Origin: Congeria kusceri
Taxonomy: Eukaryota > Mollusca > Bivalvia > Myida > Dreissenidae
Assembly: GCA_027627225.1 (NCBI GenBank)
Contig: CM051024.1
Coordinates: 78,142,004 to 78,206,003 of the forward strand
DNA length: 64,000 nt
Reading direction: 5' to 3'
This document shows positions 1-11,290 of the stretch, piece by piece. A model generated the notes under the pieces. The model was not told where the DNA came from and did not search any database. It saw only the letters and a list, made by a program, of their open reading frames with translations. Every line of letters begins with the position of its first letter. Position 1 is the stretch's first letter. The translations under genes and the position numbers were made by a program.

Positions 1-45
1 GCAGCAGCAGCAGTAGTAGTAGTAGTAGTAAACAATAGTAAGCGA
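1..45. repeat. (GCA)n(GTA)n microsatellite at the window edge
   Basis: GCA triplets followed by GTA triplets; truncated by the window start. Sequence from here to 462 is taken as intron of the b561 gene because no upstream b561 exon is recognisable in it. Confidence 0.85.
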
Positions 46-462
46 AGTCCTAAATATTGACCTTTCATAGTTATTCAGAGAAATTCAGAAGCGATATATG
101 TACATGTAAATAATCACTATTTGTTAACATTTTAATTTCTTTAAGTTCCGACTGACATTTGACATACATTGTACTTTAGACAATGATCCAACTGACCCGT
201 CGATAAATAAATGGTTTTTTACCTTAAGACGAGATTTGATTAACAATGTTTTTAGCCACCCAGAAAGCTATGACTCGATTGTTTGATGGAAGTGACTCGC
301 AAAACGTGTATACTGTCAACGGTGTTTGTCGAAGTTTGACTGAAGTAGGCGTGGTTATACTAGTAAATTCCAAAGCGTATTGTCAATTAACTTGTGCTTG
401 TCACATTGCATTATTTCATGTAAATGTATGACGTTAAACATGCTCTCTTCTTGTTCTTTCAG

Positions 463-3400
463 ATCCATCGCTCGTTCATGTCCTTTGCCGCCTTGTGCGT
501 CATCATCGCCTTTATCGTCATATTCATTGAGGTGGGCGGCTACAGTCAGGTGAGCGGGTTTTTGCAGACGGGTATCTTGCTGGAGTTTGTGCGTGCGAGA
601 GTACGTACGAGCGATTGATGTGCGTGTGAGGGATTTATGTGCGTGTGAGCGATTGACGTGTGTGTGAGCGAATTTTTGTATGTGTGAGCAAATTACGTGC
701 GTGTGAGCGAATAATGTGCTTGTGAGCGATTGATGTGCTTGTGAACGATTGATGTGCTTGTGAGCGAATGATGTGCTTGTGAGCGAATGATATGCTTGTG
801 AGCGAATGATGTGCATGTGTGCGAATGATGTGCTAAGCTTGTGAGCGAATGATGTGCTTGTGAGCGAATGATGTGCACATGTGAGCAAATGATGTGCATG
901 TGAGCGAATGATGTGCATGTGAGCGAATAATGTGCATGTGAGTGAATGATGTGCTTCTGAGCGAATGATGTTCTTGTGAGCGTATTATGTGCATGTGAGC
1001 GAATTCTGTGCGTGTTAGCGAATGATGTGAACATGTGACCAAATGATGTGCATGTGAGCGAATGATGTGCTTGTGAGCGAATTATGTGCATGTGAGCAAA
1101 TTTCTGTGCATGTGAGCGAATGATGTGCACATGTGAGCAAATGATGTGCATGTGAGCGAATGATGTGCTTGTGAGCGAATTATGTGCTTGTGAGCGAATG
1201 ATGTGCATGTGAGTGAATAATGTGTATGCAAACGATTGATGTGCTTGTGAGCGAATGATGTGCTTGTGAGCGATTAATGTGCTTGTGAGTGAATGATGTG
1301 CTTGTGAGCCAATGATGTGCTTGTGAGCCAATGATGTGCTTGTGAGCCAATGATGTGCATGTGAGGGAATTATGTGCATGTGATCGAATGATGTGCATGT
1401 GAGCAAAAATAATGTGCATGTGAGCAAATGATGTGCATGCAAGCGAATGATGTGCCTGTGAACCAATGATGTGTTTGTAAGCGATTGATGCGCATGTGAG
1501 CGATTGATGTGCATGTGAGCGAATGATGTGCATGTGAGCCAATGATATGCCTGTGAGCCAATGATGTGCTTGTGAGCCAATGATGTGCATGTGAGCGATT
1601 GATGTGCATGTGAGCGAATGATGTACATGCAAGCGATTGATGTGCTTGTAAGCGAATGATGTGCTTGTGAGCGATTGATGTGCATGTGAGCGAATGATGT
1701 ACATGCAAGCGATTGATGTGCTTGTGAGCGAATGATGTGCACATGTGAGCGAATGATGTGCTTGTGAGCCAATGATGTGCATGTGAGCGAATGATGTGCT
1801 TTTGAGCCGATGATGTGCATGTGAACGATCCATGTGCATGTGAGTGAATGATGTGCATGTGAGCCAATGATGTGCATGTGAGCAAATGATGTGCTTGTGA
1901 GCCAATGATGTGCATGTGAGCGATCTGTATGGTTGTTAGCGAATGATGTGCATGCAAGCAATTCATGTGCCTGTGAACGAATGATGTGCATGTGAGCAAA
2001 TTATGTGCTTGTGAGCGAATTATGTGCATGTGAGCGAATGATGTGCATGCAAGCGATTGATGTGCCTGTGAGCGAATGATATGCAGGTGAGCGAATGATG
2101 TGCATGCAAGCGACTGATGTGCTTGTGTGCGAATGTTTGTTTGTGTCAGCGATTGATGTGCATGTGAGCGATTGATGTGCATGTGAGCGATTGATATGCG
2201 TGTGAGTGATTGACGCGCGTGTGAGCCAATGGTGTTCGTGTGAGCGAGTTATGTGCGTGTGAGCGAATTATGTGCGTGTGAGCTAATGTTTTTTCGTGTG
2301 TGGCAATGTTTGTGCGTGTGAGCGAATGTTTTTGCGAGCCCGCGAATGTACAAGAGGTTTCATTACGCCAATTCAACGTTTTAATTAGTAGTTTGTTATG
2401 AAGACATTATTTTTACACAAATTACAGATTATTGATCTGACAGAAATATTTTTTTTATTTACAAAGACAGGCACGCACGAAGCTTAGAACGATTTGAAAG
2501 TCAGAAGGAGTTATCGGCCTTCTATGTACATTACTGATGGTACTAACTGGCTTTCAATGGACAATTTGTGTTGTCTGATTTCAAACGAATAATTACCTGT
2601 ACAAGATATCACAAATATCGCTTTTTATTCAGGTTGCTCCAGCTCCAGGGAAAGCATTTACGAAAGCACACCCCATTTTGGGCATCATAGTGACAGCTTT
2701 GACTGTGCTTAATGTAAGTATTTTGAATTAAAATCTTGTAACATGGATTCTTGTTAAAAAATAAAAATAAATACAACTAAAGAGACTAGTATTTTTCTAG
2801 CCAATATGGTGATTTGTATATTTCAGCCAATTATGGCGCTAAACATTGGAGACTCGTATTTTCATCCAATTATTGCTGCTCCTATATTTCAGCCAATTAT
2901 AGTGCTAAAAATTGGAGACTCATATTTTTCAGCCAATTATTGCTACTCGTATATTTCAGCCCATTATAGCGCCAAACATTGGAGACTCGTATTTTTTCCT
3001 GCCAATAATGGCTACTCACATCTTTTAGTCAATAGTGGCGATAAACATTGGAGACACGTGTTTTTCCTGCCAAAATGGTGACTCCTATATTTCCGCCAAT
3101 AATGGTGATAAACATAGCAGACAGTTGGCTCGTATATTTCCTGCCAATAATGGCGACTCATATGTTTCAGTCAATAATGACGCTAAACATTGGATACTCG
3201 TATTTTACCTGCAAAAAATGGCGACTCGTATATTTTCAGCCACGATGGAGCTAAACCAAAAAGACTCCTATTATTTCAGTCAAAAAATGGTGACTCGTAT
3301 ATTCCAGTCAGTAATAGCGCTAAACATTGCAGTCTCGTATTTTTCCTGCCAATAATGGCGACTCATATATTTCAGTCAATAGTGGCGCTAAGTATTGGTG

Positions 3401-6400
3401 ACTTGTTTTTACCTGCCAAAAACTGGTGACTCGTATATTTTCAGCCATAATGGAGCTAAACCAAAAAGATTCCTATTATTTCAGCAAAAAGATGGTGACT
3501 CGTATATTTCAGTCAGTAAACATAAACATAAGAGACTCGTAATAATTATTTCAGCCAATAATGGCAAATCTTATTTTTGAGCCAATAATGGGGTTAAACA
3601 GTAGACACTTGTATTATTTTCCAATAATAGCTACTTTTATCTTTCAGCCAATAAATGCCCTATTCTACAGGGAATTGTATTTTTTCAGCCAATACTTGCA
3701 TTAAACTAAAGAGGCTAGTGTTGTTGTTTTTCTTTCATCCTTGTATTTTTCAGCCAATAATAGGGCTAAACTCGAGAGAATCGTATTTTTTCAGCCCATA
3801 ATGGGGCTAAACTCAAGAGACTCGTATTTTTTAGCCATTAATGGCCACTCGTATATTAAGCCAATAATCGTGCTTAACATTTTTGACTCGTGTTTTTTTC
3901 CTGCCTATAATGGCGACTTGTCTGTTTCAGCCAATAATGGCACTGTGTCGACCGGCCCCCGACGGCGAACACCGCTTCCTGTTCAACTGGGCCCACTTCC
4001 TGGTGGGAACCAGCGCCCATGTTTTAGCAGGTCAGTGGTTCGAGCGTGTATGTATAATATATAAAAATTGAGAGGCATAAATGGAGTTGTTAGTGCAAGA
4101 GTGGTATGATTATGGTGATGATGATGATGATGATGACGACGACAAAGGCAACGACAACGACAACAATAATAGTAATAATAATAATACAGTTATTTAGCGA
4201 AGGTAATTTGAATAGTTTAAACGTCTGTTAAAGGTACAATAACTTTAAAGGTCACAATACAGTTACTAAGAATTTGTATAATTGTTTGTAAATATATTGT
4301 TATCGTGAACTTTATAACTTGTTTGACAGTGAATTACTAGTATTCTGTTTTGAAACGTAATTTATGTTTTATGGATTTTTAGTTGTTACGATTTTCATCG
4401 GGGTAAATATAACAAAGGCCAACGTCAAAAGTAACGTGGCGATGTACGTTATGGCGGCATACGTGGGAGTGTTCGTTATAGTACACCTTGCCATGGAAAT
4501 ATACAACAAGAGACGTGGTTTAGGTATGTACAAGTACTTTTCAAATGAACTTGGTATACATGATGTATAGATGAACATGCACAAGGGAAAGATCTAGGAT
4601 CAGAAAAGGTACATGATGCTGCTCACAGGAAAAATGGGACAATACCGAATAAATCTTCGTCATCTGTTAAAAAAGCGTTAAAAAGTTGAATGTTTCCGCT
4701 TACCCGAGCAGCCCCCTCCCCCTATTTTTCACTTATATGCGGCATTTAGGTAATTAGCAAACATTTCGAATTAGTCTGCGTGAATCAGGCTCTTCGTAAT
4801 GACATACCGTTCAGGTACAGTTTCTTTGATTGGAGGTATTTAAACGTTTTACATGCAGTCCAATATACCTAATGGTGAATATGCAGCGAATTAAAACGGA
4901 ATTAAAGTAAAAAAGTGAATTTGTACACACATCCCCCAGATTTTTTGAAGATGTAAGCGGAAACCAACAAATATTTTTTGGAATAATGCGATAACATAGT
5001 TGTTGTTTTCTGTGCTCACTATGATTAAATGAAGGTTTTTAAACATGTTACATATTATGATGATGTATTGAATTTCAAACGATGTTCAATGTACGTATAA
5101 AATCAAGCCCGAAATCGGGGTTAACGAAAAAGAAGAATGATGCTGCAACCTGCTATTACCTTCTTGGTCCTTCTCTATAGTGCATGTAAATTGATATGTT
5201 CGGAATTTGAAACAAAAAAAATCCTCATATTCTGACATGAAATATGTGTGAAGTGCGTTCTTTAAAAGTTTAGGAAACGTTCTAGGATCTTAATAGGTGC
5301 AGGCAACCTCCGCGCAGAGATAAGAGTGGTTCCGAGCATTGCTCTAATCAAATCCCTGCCGTCATAACAAGCCACGTAATGATGATCGATTTAAATCATC
5401 TTGATAGTATTCGTGGTTTTAATTAGTTCTTTTCTTTTTCTGGTTTCATTATTGACTTCTAGCGATATTTTAAAAGTCCAATTATGTAAAAAAATTGCAC
5501 TAAGTTGCATTAAATAAGTAAAAGTTACAAACACGTAATCCTTCCAGATCTGGAAGGATTTTACTTGTGATGGCAGTGGTTACCGTTAACCGGAAGAGGT
5601 AACCGCTGCGAGGAGTTTGAGGTGCATGTTGCTCCTAAAAAGGAGCACGGGGGTGGGGGGGGGGGGGGAGATGAAAGATGAAAGCAAAATCGAGTCATTT
5701 ATATGTTTTAGACAATGATGCCAGACATTTTTTCATGAAATGGCTAAACAAAGTCTCTGTACCAAACTTCTCTTAACTTTTGAAGAACACGATTTTGATG
5801 AATACTTTGTGTTTTGTTTGCTTTTCTCTGAACCTTTTTGTTAAATAAAACGTAGGCCTATATAGTATACATACTGATTATATGTTTTGTAACAAGAATA
5901 GCTTAGTCCATTTAATAAGTTATATAAATGTTCTTAAATTTAGTTGCTACTCATGTTTTTTTTTATTCCAGAGGGCAGCAGCTATGTAAAGTTCAAAACC
6001 CTCACAGATTCGTCCTCAGATGTAAGATCATTTTTAACTTCGGTTTCATTAAACAGTTCGTCTGGCCCGACTTGGTCATTTGGTGGAGCGCTTGACTCCG
6101 GGAATCGTGAGTTCGAACTCCAGCCCGGCCACATAAAATATGATGAAATTGGTCATGAAATTATTTCTACGGCCATTCTCCCCCTACCTCTGATTCAGGT
6201 AAGGCAGCTGTCAGTTGCTGGCATACGTATGTGCAGTTGGTACAGGAAAAGTGTGAGTAGTTTAAGCCCCAGTCACACTGCAGCTAAGACATGTATAAGA
6301 CAGGTCTACGACTAAAAATCCTGACTGAGTTCTGCGTGTTCCTACGTAATTTTGAAATGTCGTGCGTTGTCTTAAGTAAAAAAAAAATCAGTCGTAACTG

Positions 6401-9400
6401 GTTTTTGAACATGTTCAAAAACTTCCCGACTGGAGGTTAGATTCTTACATAGTCTTGCGTGAACCTTTGAGGACGTAGGAAAAATCTGACATCAGCGAAG
6501 TCGTACGTCGACGTGACATAGGTCCAACGTACACCTGCGTGAACGTGCGTGGTTATACGACAGTGCAAGACAGAGCTCCCGCGTCGATGGACTGTGTTGT
6601 CGTACGTCGACTCAATAATGTTTTAGGTCATGTATGACTGACTTACGACCACGCAAGATACCCACGTTATATATACTTCATTGCTGAAAAATATTCTTAA
6701 CTCGTCTGAAAACACATTGCTTGGACTTTAATATAAAACTTGTGGCTGCTGCGCTATGGACAGATAATTGTACAGTTCAATAAACAAATTAGACCTTTAA
6801 TCGTATACTACTGTCTACAGTTTAAAATAATCTTATATGAATACTAGTTACATATTTAGCGGAGCTTTACCACCTCCCAACTTAGAAGACATTACCATCA
6901 AAATGATCAATTGTTTCACATATTATTCATTAATGAAAGGACATTAATTATAACCGGTAAAGTTTTCCGCGGCTAAGTTTGTATTACTCGTATGTAGAGA
7001 TATGTAGTGTTTTTAATGCAATGTCCTATGTACCTTAGTAAACTTTGTCGACATGATGTGGGAATGGGCCTTAGTTACTAGATACAATATTTCTCCTAAA
7101 TTCCGTTTTAATATTGTTGCCTAAAGCAATTGATGTTGACATGGTATTGCAAAATCATTTTTCATAATCCTCTGTTTGACTTCTTATGTTGCATTATTGC
7201 CGCACTGATAAGCCCAGATCCAGATGTCATGTGACATCGTATCACGGGGATAGAGTTATGGTCATGGCTTCATTGTGGCAATCAGGAAAAGCTGCTGAAC
7301 TAAATTGTGCAACAAAATAAAGAAATAAACACTTAACATGAATATTTGTCAGGAAGTCGTACGTCTGAATACAAGACAACTTAAGTCGACGCAGGTTGTA
7401 GTACGTTGTCATGCCTAGTCGTACTTAAGCAGCAAACAGCCACCTACGTCCACGTAAGATGACTTTCGTCGACCGTGGTCCTGCGTTCTTAACGTATGAC
7501 ATAACGCCAACATACGACTGAATTGACCTACGATGTTTTTAGATACAACTTGCGTCGACGCAAGACCAGCGCAGGACCAGCGTAGGACGTAGTAATGTTT
7601 TGTGTTTGTCTGTCTGAGTCCTGCGACTTAGGAAAAAGACGTCAAAAACCTCAAGAGTCCTGCGACTCGAAAGTCCTACGACTCAGTGTGACTGGGGCTT
7701 TAACTGACCTCCGTGATATGACTGACAAAAAGCCAAGCAAACAAATAAACATTAAACAGTTCATCCATCCAAATGTTGTCAATTATTTCATCTATTAGAC
7801 TATTATTTCTCTCAGGGCCAACCACCTGTGGTGGTATTTTATTCTGAATTAACCAGGGCTGCAACAATATGTCCCAAATTGTATTGCGATATATTGCCGT
7901 AAGCAGAACTCATAGTGCTATATATTGCCGTAAGCAAAACTCATATTTCAATATATTGCCGTAAGCAAAACTTCTATTGCAATATATTGCCGTAAGCAAA
8001 ACTCATATTTCGATATATTGCCGTAAGCAAATCTCATATTGCAGTATATTGCCGTAAGCAAAACTCATTGCAGTATATTGCCGTAAGCAAAACTCAAAGT
8101 GCAGTATATTGCCGTAAGCCAAACTCATATTGCAATATATTGCCGTAAGCAAAACTCATATTGCAATATATTGTAAAACATAAATTATAAATACTGTGAA
8201 AGCTTTCCTGAAACGAGGACAGATAAAATAAATAAACCAAGTAGCATAAACCAGTTTGTTATGTTTTAATCAGCAAGAAACTATTCATTGTAACAGTGGA
8301 TATGGGTAGGCTTGTTTACTTGTTTTAGAAGATAGACTTGTATAGCATTGGGCACAAAGACTAGTAATATACCAGTAATTATATTTATATTGATGATGTT
8401 GCAATATATTGTCCAGACAAAAGTTGATTCTAACATTATACTCGCTAATTTTTCTATTGACAAATAACAAAATTATCGTTAAACTACCCAATAAACAACG
8501 CAAAAAAGTAGTCCCGATTCTGAGCGCAGCACAGTAAAAAGTAGTTCCAATTACAATTGCAAAAATATATGTCAAATCATGTTAGTATCAAAATAATTCT
8601 CACATTATCGTTGTTTATCGGCATTTAAGCAACTCTCTGCCGTTCTGATGCGTGGCTATTAAACAACCCGGGCTAACGCGCTCGTGGTTTAATTCCTTCG
8701 CATCACAACTCCTAATCGCTGTTTATTGGCCGATAAACAACGTGAAATCGAAAATTATTTCTTAAATACCATACATTGTTATATTGTTGCAACCCTAGAA
8801 TTAACTCTATACCTGTGTCGAGGGAAAGGTCTAAGACCAGGGTCAGGATATTCAATATTTCTGTGTTGACCAGCCCAGAGGGGTAGCTGTGGGGAACCAA
8901 AAAATAACATGCTTCAGAGTAAAGCTTTAGCAGGCAAACTTATTCATATCACTACCTAACATTCATATAGCTATTCATTTTACTTTATGATAAATGCCCA
9001 CTGATGTTCGATTGTTAAGATTTCTTTTATGACTTATACCAACCGTCATAACTCAGTCACAGTGGTGTCAGTCTTACGATCGGGCTGTCATGAGTTCGAT
9101 TTTCTACGTGGTGAATGCTCAAGAAATCTTTCTCAAATGCCCCAAGTACTGGTTCTACCCAGGAAACGGTCTCGAAAGTGCTTAAATAAGCCCTATAGGG
9201 CTGTTGACAGAACTGAGCTTAAAAAATTAGTTTAAAGTAATCAACTCATTGGCCATGTATATTTTTCAGCGTCTTTCTTTGTCCACCGCGTTCTGTACAC
9301 ACATTTCGATTTACAGCAATTTTGTTCTTGTGAAGCTTTGCACCCTGGGCAACTTTGACGATTAAGTTTTATTCTGTGATTTGATACAATAGCATTATCC

Positions 9401-10294
9401 AGCAATTATTAAAGTAAAGATGTTTGGTTAACAATGGAACAGTAAATATGAAAAGAATTTTATAAGTGTTGTCTACTTTCCACAACATGTCTGCCCAAGA
9501 CATCGTAAACTGGGTATTGAGGAATATCCGGTGTATCGCGTGCTTCAGTGGTTATGAGTCGATGTAAGGACTATTCATTTAAGTATGTTAATCTTCATGT
9601 TGTTATGTAACTTTGTGGTAGATACATAAATGTAAGAGAACTACCTTTTAGAAACAGGACTACGGCTCCGTAAAAAGCGCTGGGACAGATATGAATGTCC
9701 AAAAGGTTTGGGTTATTTCTTCATCTCATGTACAACGTTGTTTCTTCTCCCCACTGTTTGTAACATCATCGCACCGTGCTTTAACGAATCTCCCATATTC
9801 CCCGCCTAATCCAACTGTTTTCACCGACACCCATTTTGTACACCATGCTAGCTTGCCCCTTTCCCATTTTCAAACACCCCAAAGTCTTCTAGCGTTCCTG
9901 TCCACTGTCTTAACTCGTGCTCTGTAAATCTCCCCTCAACAAATTCTTATGTTCACACATAACAATTAATATAGCGCTTATATTCCGTCATCACAAATAG
10001 ATGTAAATTGTAACTTTCCGATATATTTTCACCTTTTAAAAAATTAAATTGGGTATATTAAACTTCTTGAAAAGTATTTCTGCAGTGATATATATATATA
10101 TATCTGTGATATATATATATATATATATATATATGCAGGAAAAAGGTTTCTTTAAAGCACCCTCAATGGCTGCATGCTCTTCATTTCAGCCGTTCTTGCC
10201 GCGTGTACTTGCGGTGCACGTGCTTCTGATGGCGGTAGGCGCTGCCGCCATGGTGTATCTCATAGCGACAGCAGCAGAGACACAATCGCTGTGA
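463..10294 (+). CDS. FRRS1: Ferric-chelate reductase 1-like cytochrome b561 protein, 3' part (6 exons)
   Basis: Six exons splice in phase: 463-549, 2633-2713, 3931-4030, 4383-4523, 5972-6021 and 10190-10294 (TGA), all with AG/GT borders, giving 187 C-terminal residues. They hold about five membrane helices: FMSFAALCVIIAFIVIFIEV, AHPILGIIVTALTVLN, NWAHFLVGTSAHVLA running into VVTIFIGVNI, VAMYVMAAYVGVFVIVHLAM, and RVLAVHVLLMAVGAAAMVYL. The IHRSFM, AHPILG and NWAHFLVG histidines sit where DOMON/b561 proteins place heme ligands; a fourth ligand and any DOMON or reelin domain would lie in exons upstream of the window. Family role: transmembrane electron transfer that reduces ferric iron at plasma or endosomal membranes. 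Introns 1 and 2 are filled with minisatellites and intron 5 with transposons, so the short coding exons stay intact inside very repeat-rich DNA. Family assignment is firm; orthology to FRRS1 rather than another b561-DOMON paralogue is not settled. Confidence 0.85.
596..2345. repeat. Minisatellite, about 20 bp unit, in intron 1 of the b561 gene
   Basis: Roughly 85 diverged copies of a unit like GTGAGCGAATGATGTGCAT run for 1.75 kb, starting within about 50 bp of the exon 1 donor (CAG/GTGAGCGGG). Most units hold GTGAGC, which matches the 5' splice consensus and the real donor. Because the unit is 20 bp and stop-poor on the minus strand, it creates long false reading frames rich in His, Ser and Thr. 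The array stops before an ordinary stretch of intron that leads to exon 2. Confidence 0.95.
2793..3929. repeat. Minisatellite made of splice-acceptor-like units, intron 2 of the b561 gene
   Basis: About 16 upstream copies of TTTCAGCCAATAATGGCG-like units, separated by CTAAACATTGGAGACTCGTA-type spacers and alternating TTTTTCCTGCCAATAATGG half-units, fill the intron. They run without a break into the true acceptor of exon 3, TTTCAG/CCAATAATGGCACT. The exon part encodes PIMAL, a stretch conserved in b561 reductases, so the coding end is likely the origin of the repeat. Confidence 0.9.
4112..4190. repeat. GAT/GAC/AAC/AAT trinucleotide microsatellite
   Basis: A run of (GAT)n passing into (GAC)n, ACAACG and (AAT)n lies in the intron between exons 3 and 4 of the b561 gene. 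Low-complexity sequence only. Confidence 0.85.
4667..4993. mobile_element. MITE with TTTCCGCTTA subterminal inverted repeats, copy A
   Basis: TTTCCGCTTA near 4692 and TAAGCGGAAA near 4955 face each other. Inside is a block with ACATGCAGTCCAATATACC. The same block recurs at 21328-21850 and 48965-49295, which shows a dispersed family. The outer limits are estimated from the fading of the inverted match. No coding capacity. Confidence 0.6.
6078..7750 (+). mobile_element. tRNA-derived SINE, split by a later insertion
   Basis: The left part (6078-6264) has a degenerate tRNA-like head (GTGAGTTCGAACTCCAGCCC as B box) and a body with CATGAAATTATTTCTACGG. The right part (7703-about 7750) resumes with GTGATATGACTGA. 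The intact copy at 15368-15665 has these two parts contiguous, so an element inserted at 6265-7699 has cut this copy. Confidence 0.8.
6265..7699. mobile_element. PIF/Harbinger-like non-autonomous DNA transposon
   Basis: The termini AGCCCCAGTCACACT and AGTGTGACTGGGGCT are perfect 15 bp inverted repeats, flanked by TTA on both sides (6262-6264 and 7700-7702). A 3 bp TTA duplication fits the PIF/Harbinger family, known for TWA targets. The 1,435 bp inside has no transposase. Both subterminal regions are dense in TACGTCG/CGACGTA-type motifs, which could be protein-binding sites. It sits inside a SINE in intron 5 of the b561 gene. Confidence 0.8.
7854..8797. mobile_element. hAT-like non-autonomous transposon with internal VNTR
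   Basis: The ends CAGGGCTGCAACAATAT and (inverted) TAGGGTTGCAACAATAT are flanked by an exact 8 bp direct repeat, GAATTAAC (7846-7853 and 8798-8805). An 8 bp duplication and CAGGG/TAGGG ends are the hAT hallmark. There is no transposase. About ten copies of a 31 bp unit (ATATATTGCCGTAAGCAAA) lie at 7879-8170. Confidence 0.88.
7879..8170. repeat. 31 bp tandem repeat inside the hAT-like element
   Basis: Unit of the form CAATATATTGCCGTAAGCA plus AAACTCATATTG, about 9-10 copies with a few substitutions. The unit contains the element's own subterminal CAATATATTG motif. Confidence 0.9.
9035..9240 (+). mobile_element. SINE-like repeat (ACTGGTTCTACCCAG body), copy 1
   Basis: ATGAGTTCGATTTTC resembles a tRNA B box. 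It is followed by AAGTACTGGTTCTACCCAGG, CTCGAAAGTGCTTAAATAAG and a GAGCTTAAA end. The same series occurs at 23340-23525, so it is a dispersed family. The 5' half is too eroded to name a parent tRNA. Confidence 0.65.
10089..10134. repeat. (TA)n microsatellite just upstream of the last b561 exon
   Basis: Two runs of TA separated by CTGTGA lie about 55 bp before the AG acceptor of the final exon, in the region where a branch point would be expected. Confidence 0.9.
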
Positions 10295-10344
10295 TCGGAC
10301 TGTGTACTTCATCAGCAGTAAACGACAAATAGAAACTTTGATCT

Positions 10345-10745
10345 GGGTATGCTTAGAATTTTGGCAACATTGAAAGGGTCAGTGTCAGTGTATCGTCATG
10401 AAGCCTATGGCAACATTGATCGTGGTTAATTAAGTGCCATAAAGCCTCAAACAACATCGACATTGATCGGGGTCAGTGTACCGCCATCAAACCTCTGGTA
10501 ACATTAATTGGGGTTAGTGCATCGTCACCAAGTCTCCAGTGACTGATCGGGGTCTGGGTATCGCCATCAAGCCTCTGGTAACATTTATCGGGGTCAGTTC
10601 AGCCATTAAGCCACCAACAACATTGACCGGGGTCAGTTCAGCCATTAAGCCACCAACAACATTGACCGGGGTCAGTTGATCACAATCAAGCCTCCTAAGG
10701 CATTGATTGGGGTCAGTGTACCGCTGGCAACATTGAACTTTTAAG
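10345..10745. repeat. Degenerate tandem repeat in the 3' flank of the b561 gene
   Basis: Seven to nine copies of a unit of about 45-60 bp containing AACATTGATCGGGGTCAGTG and CATCAAGCCTC start about 50 bp after the stop codon. Two adjacent units near 10600-10670 are nearly identical, so part of the array is recent. It may lie in the 3' UTR. Confidence 0.85.
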
Positions 10746-11057
10746 GCTTGTTATTATCACCACCACCACAATTAGTGATCATCTGATAATCTTCTTTATC
10801 ATCCAAATTGTAATAATCATTGCCCCACTGTTACTCATTTCAAGTTCGTAATGGAATACATTTTTATTCCAGTAAACAGTGAAACAGTAGTTTCTTCTAC
10901 ATGTAATAATTCACTACCTTGTGTATGAACACGTATTTAATTTGTTTCTTTTCGAAAACGTGTATACCACATTCCAAGTTTTGACTGTGATACTTGTATA
11001 CATGTGCATTAATAAGGGAGGCATCTTTAATTAATTTGCGATGGTCATTTCAACATA

Positions 11058-11290
11058 TTAGGTGTGTCGTGGGAAAACCAGGCTTAATGCATGTGCGTAG
11101 TGTCGTCCCGGATTAGCCTGTGCACTTTCCACCTACAGTGGATTTATGTTTAGAAGAGATTACATTGAAACAGTAAACACCATACAAGCGGAAAGTGCCG
11201 TCCTGGATTAGCCTGTGCGGACTGCACTGGCTAATCCGGGACGACAATTTGCGCACATGCATTACGCCCGGTTTCCCACGACACGCCTCA
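11058..11290. mobile_element. Palindromic MITE (CCCGGATTAGCCTGTG family), copy 1
   Basis: The termini GGTGTGTCGTGGGAAAACC and (inverted) AGGCGTGTCGTGGGAAACC enclose inner arms carrying TCGTCCCGGATTAGCCTGTG. The whole element can fold on itself. Further copies are at 14871-15088, 31382-31652, 32300-32553 and 49388-49641. It lies in the gap between the converging b561 and BHMT genes. Confidence 0.9.

Noticed and set aside
355..2376. Overlapping minus-strand open frames up to 432 residues, rich in His/Ser/Thr, looking like a repeat protein
   Set aside because: They are produced by the 20 bp minisatellite in intron 1, which is stop-poor in that orientation; several frames are open at once and no conserved exon borders or non-repeat domain is present.
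596..8170. CRISPR-like regular repeats
   Set aside because: The arrays have no unique spacers, units are imperfect and lie in introns of a eukaryotic gene or inside a transposon.
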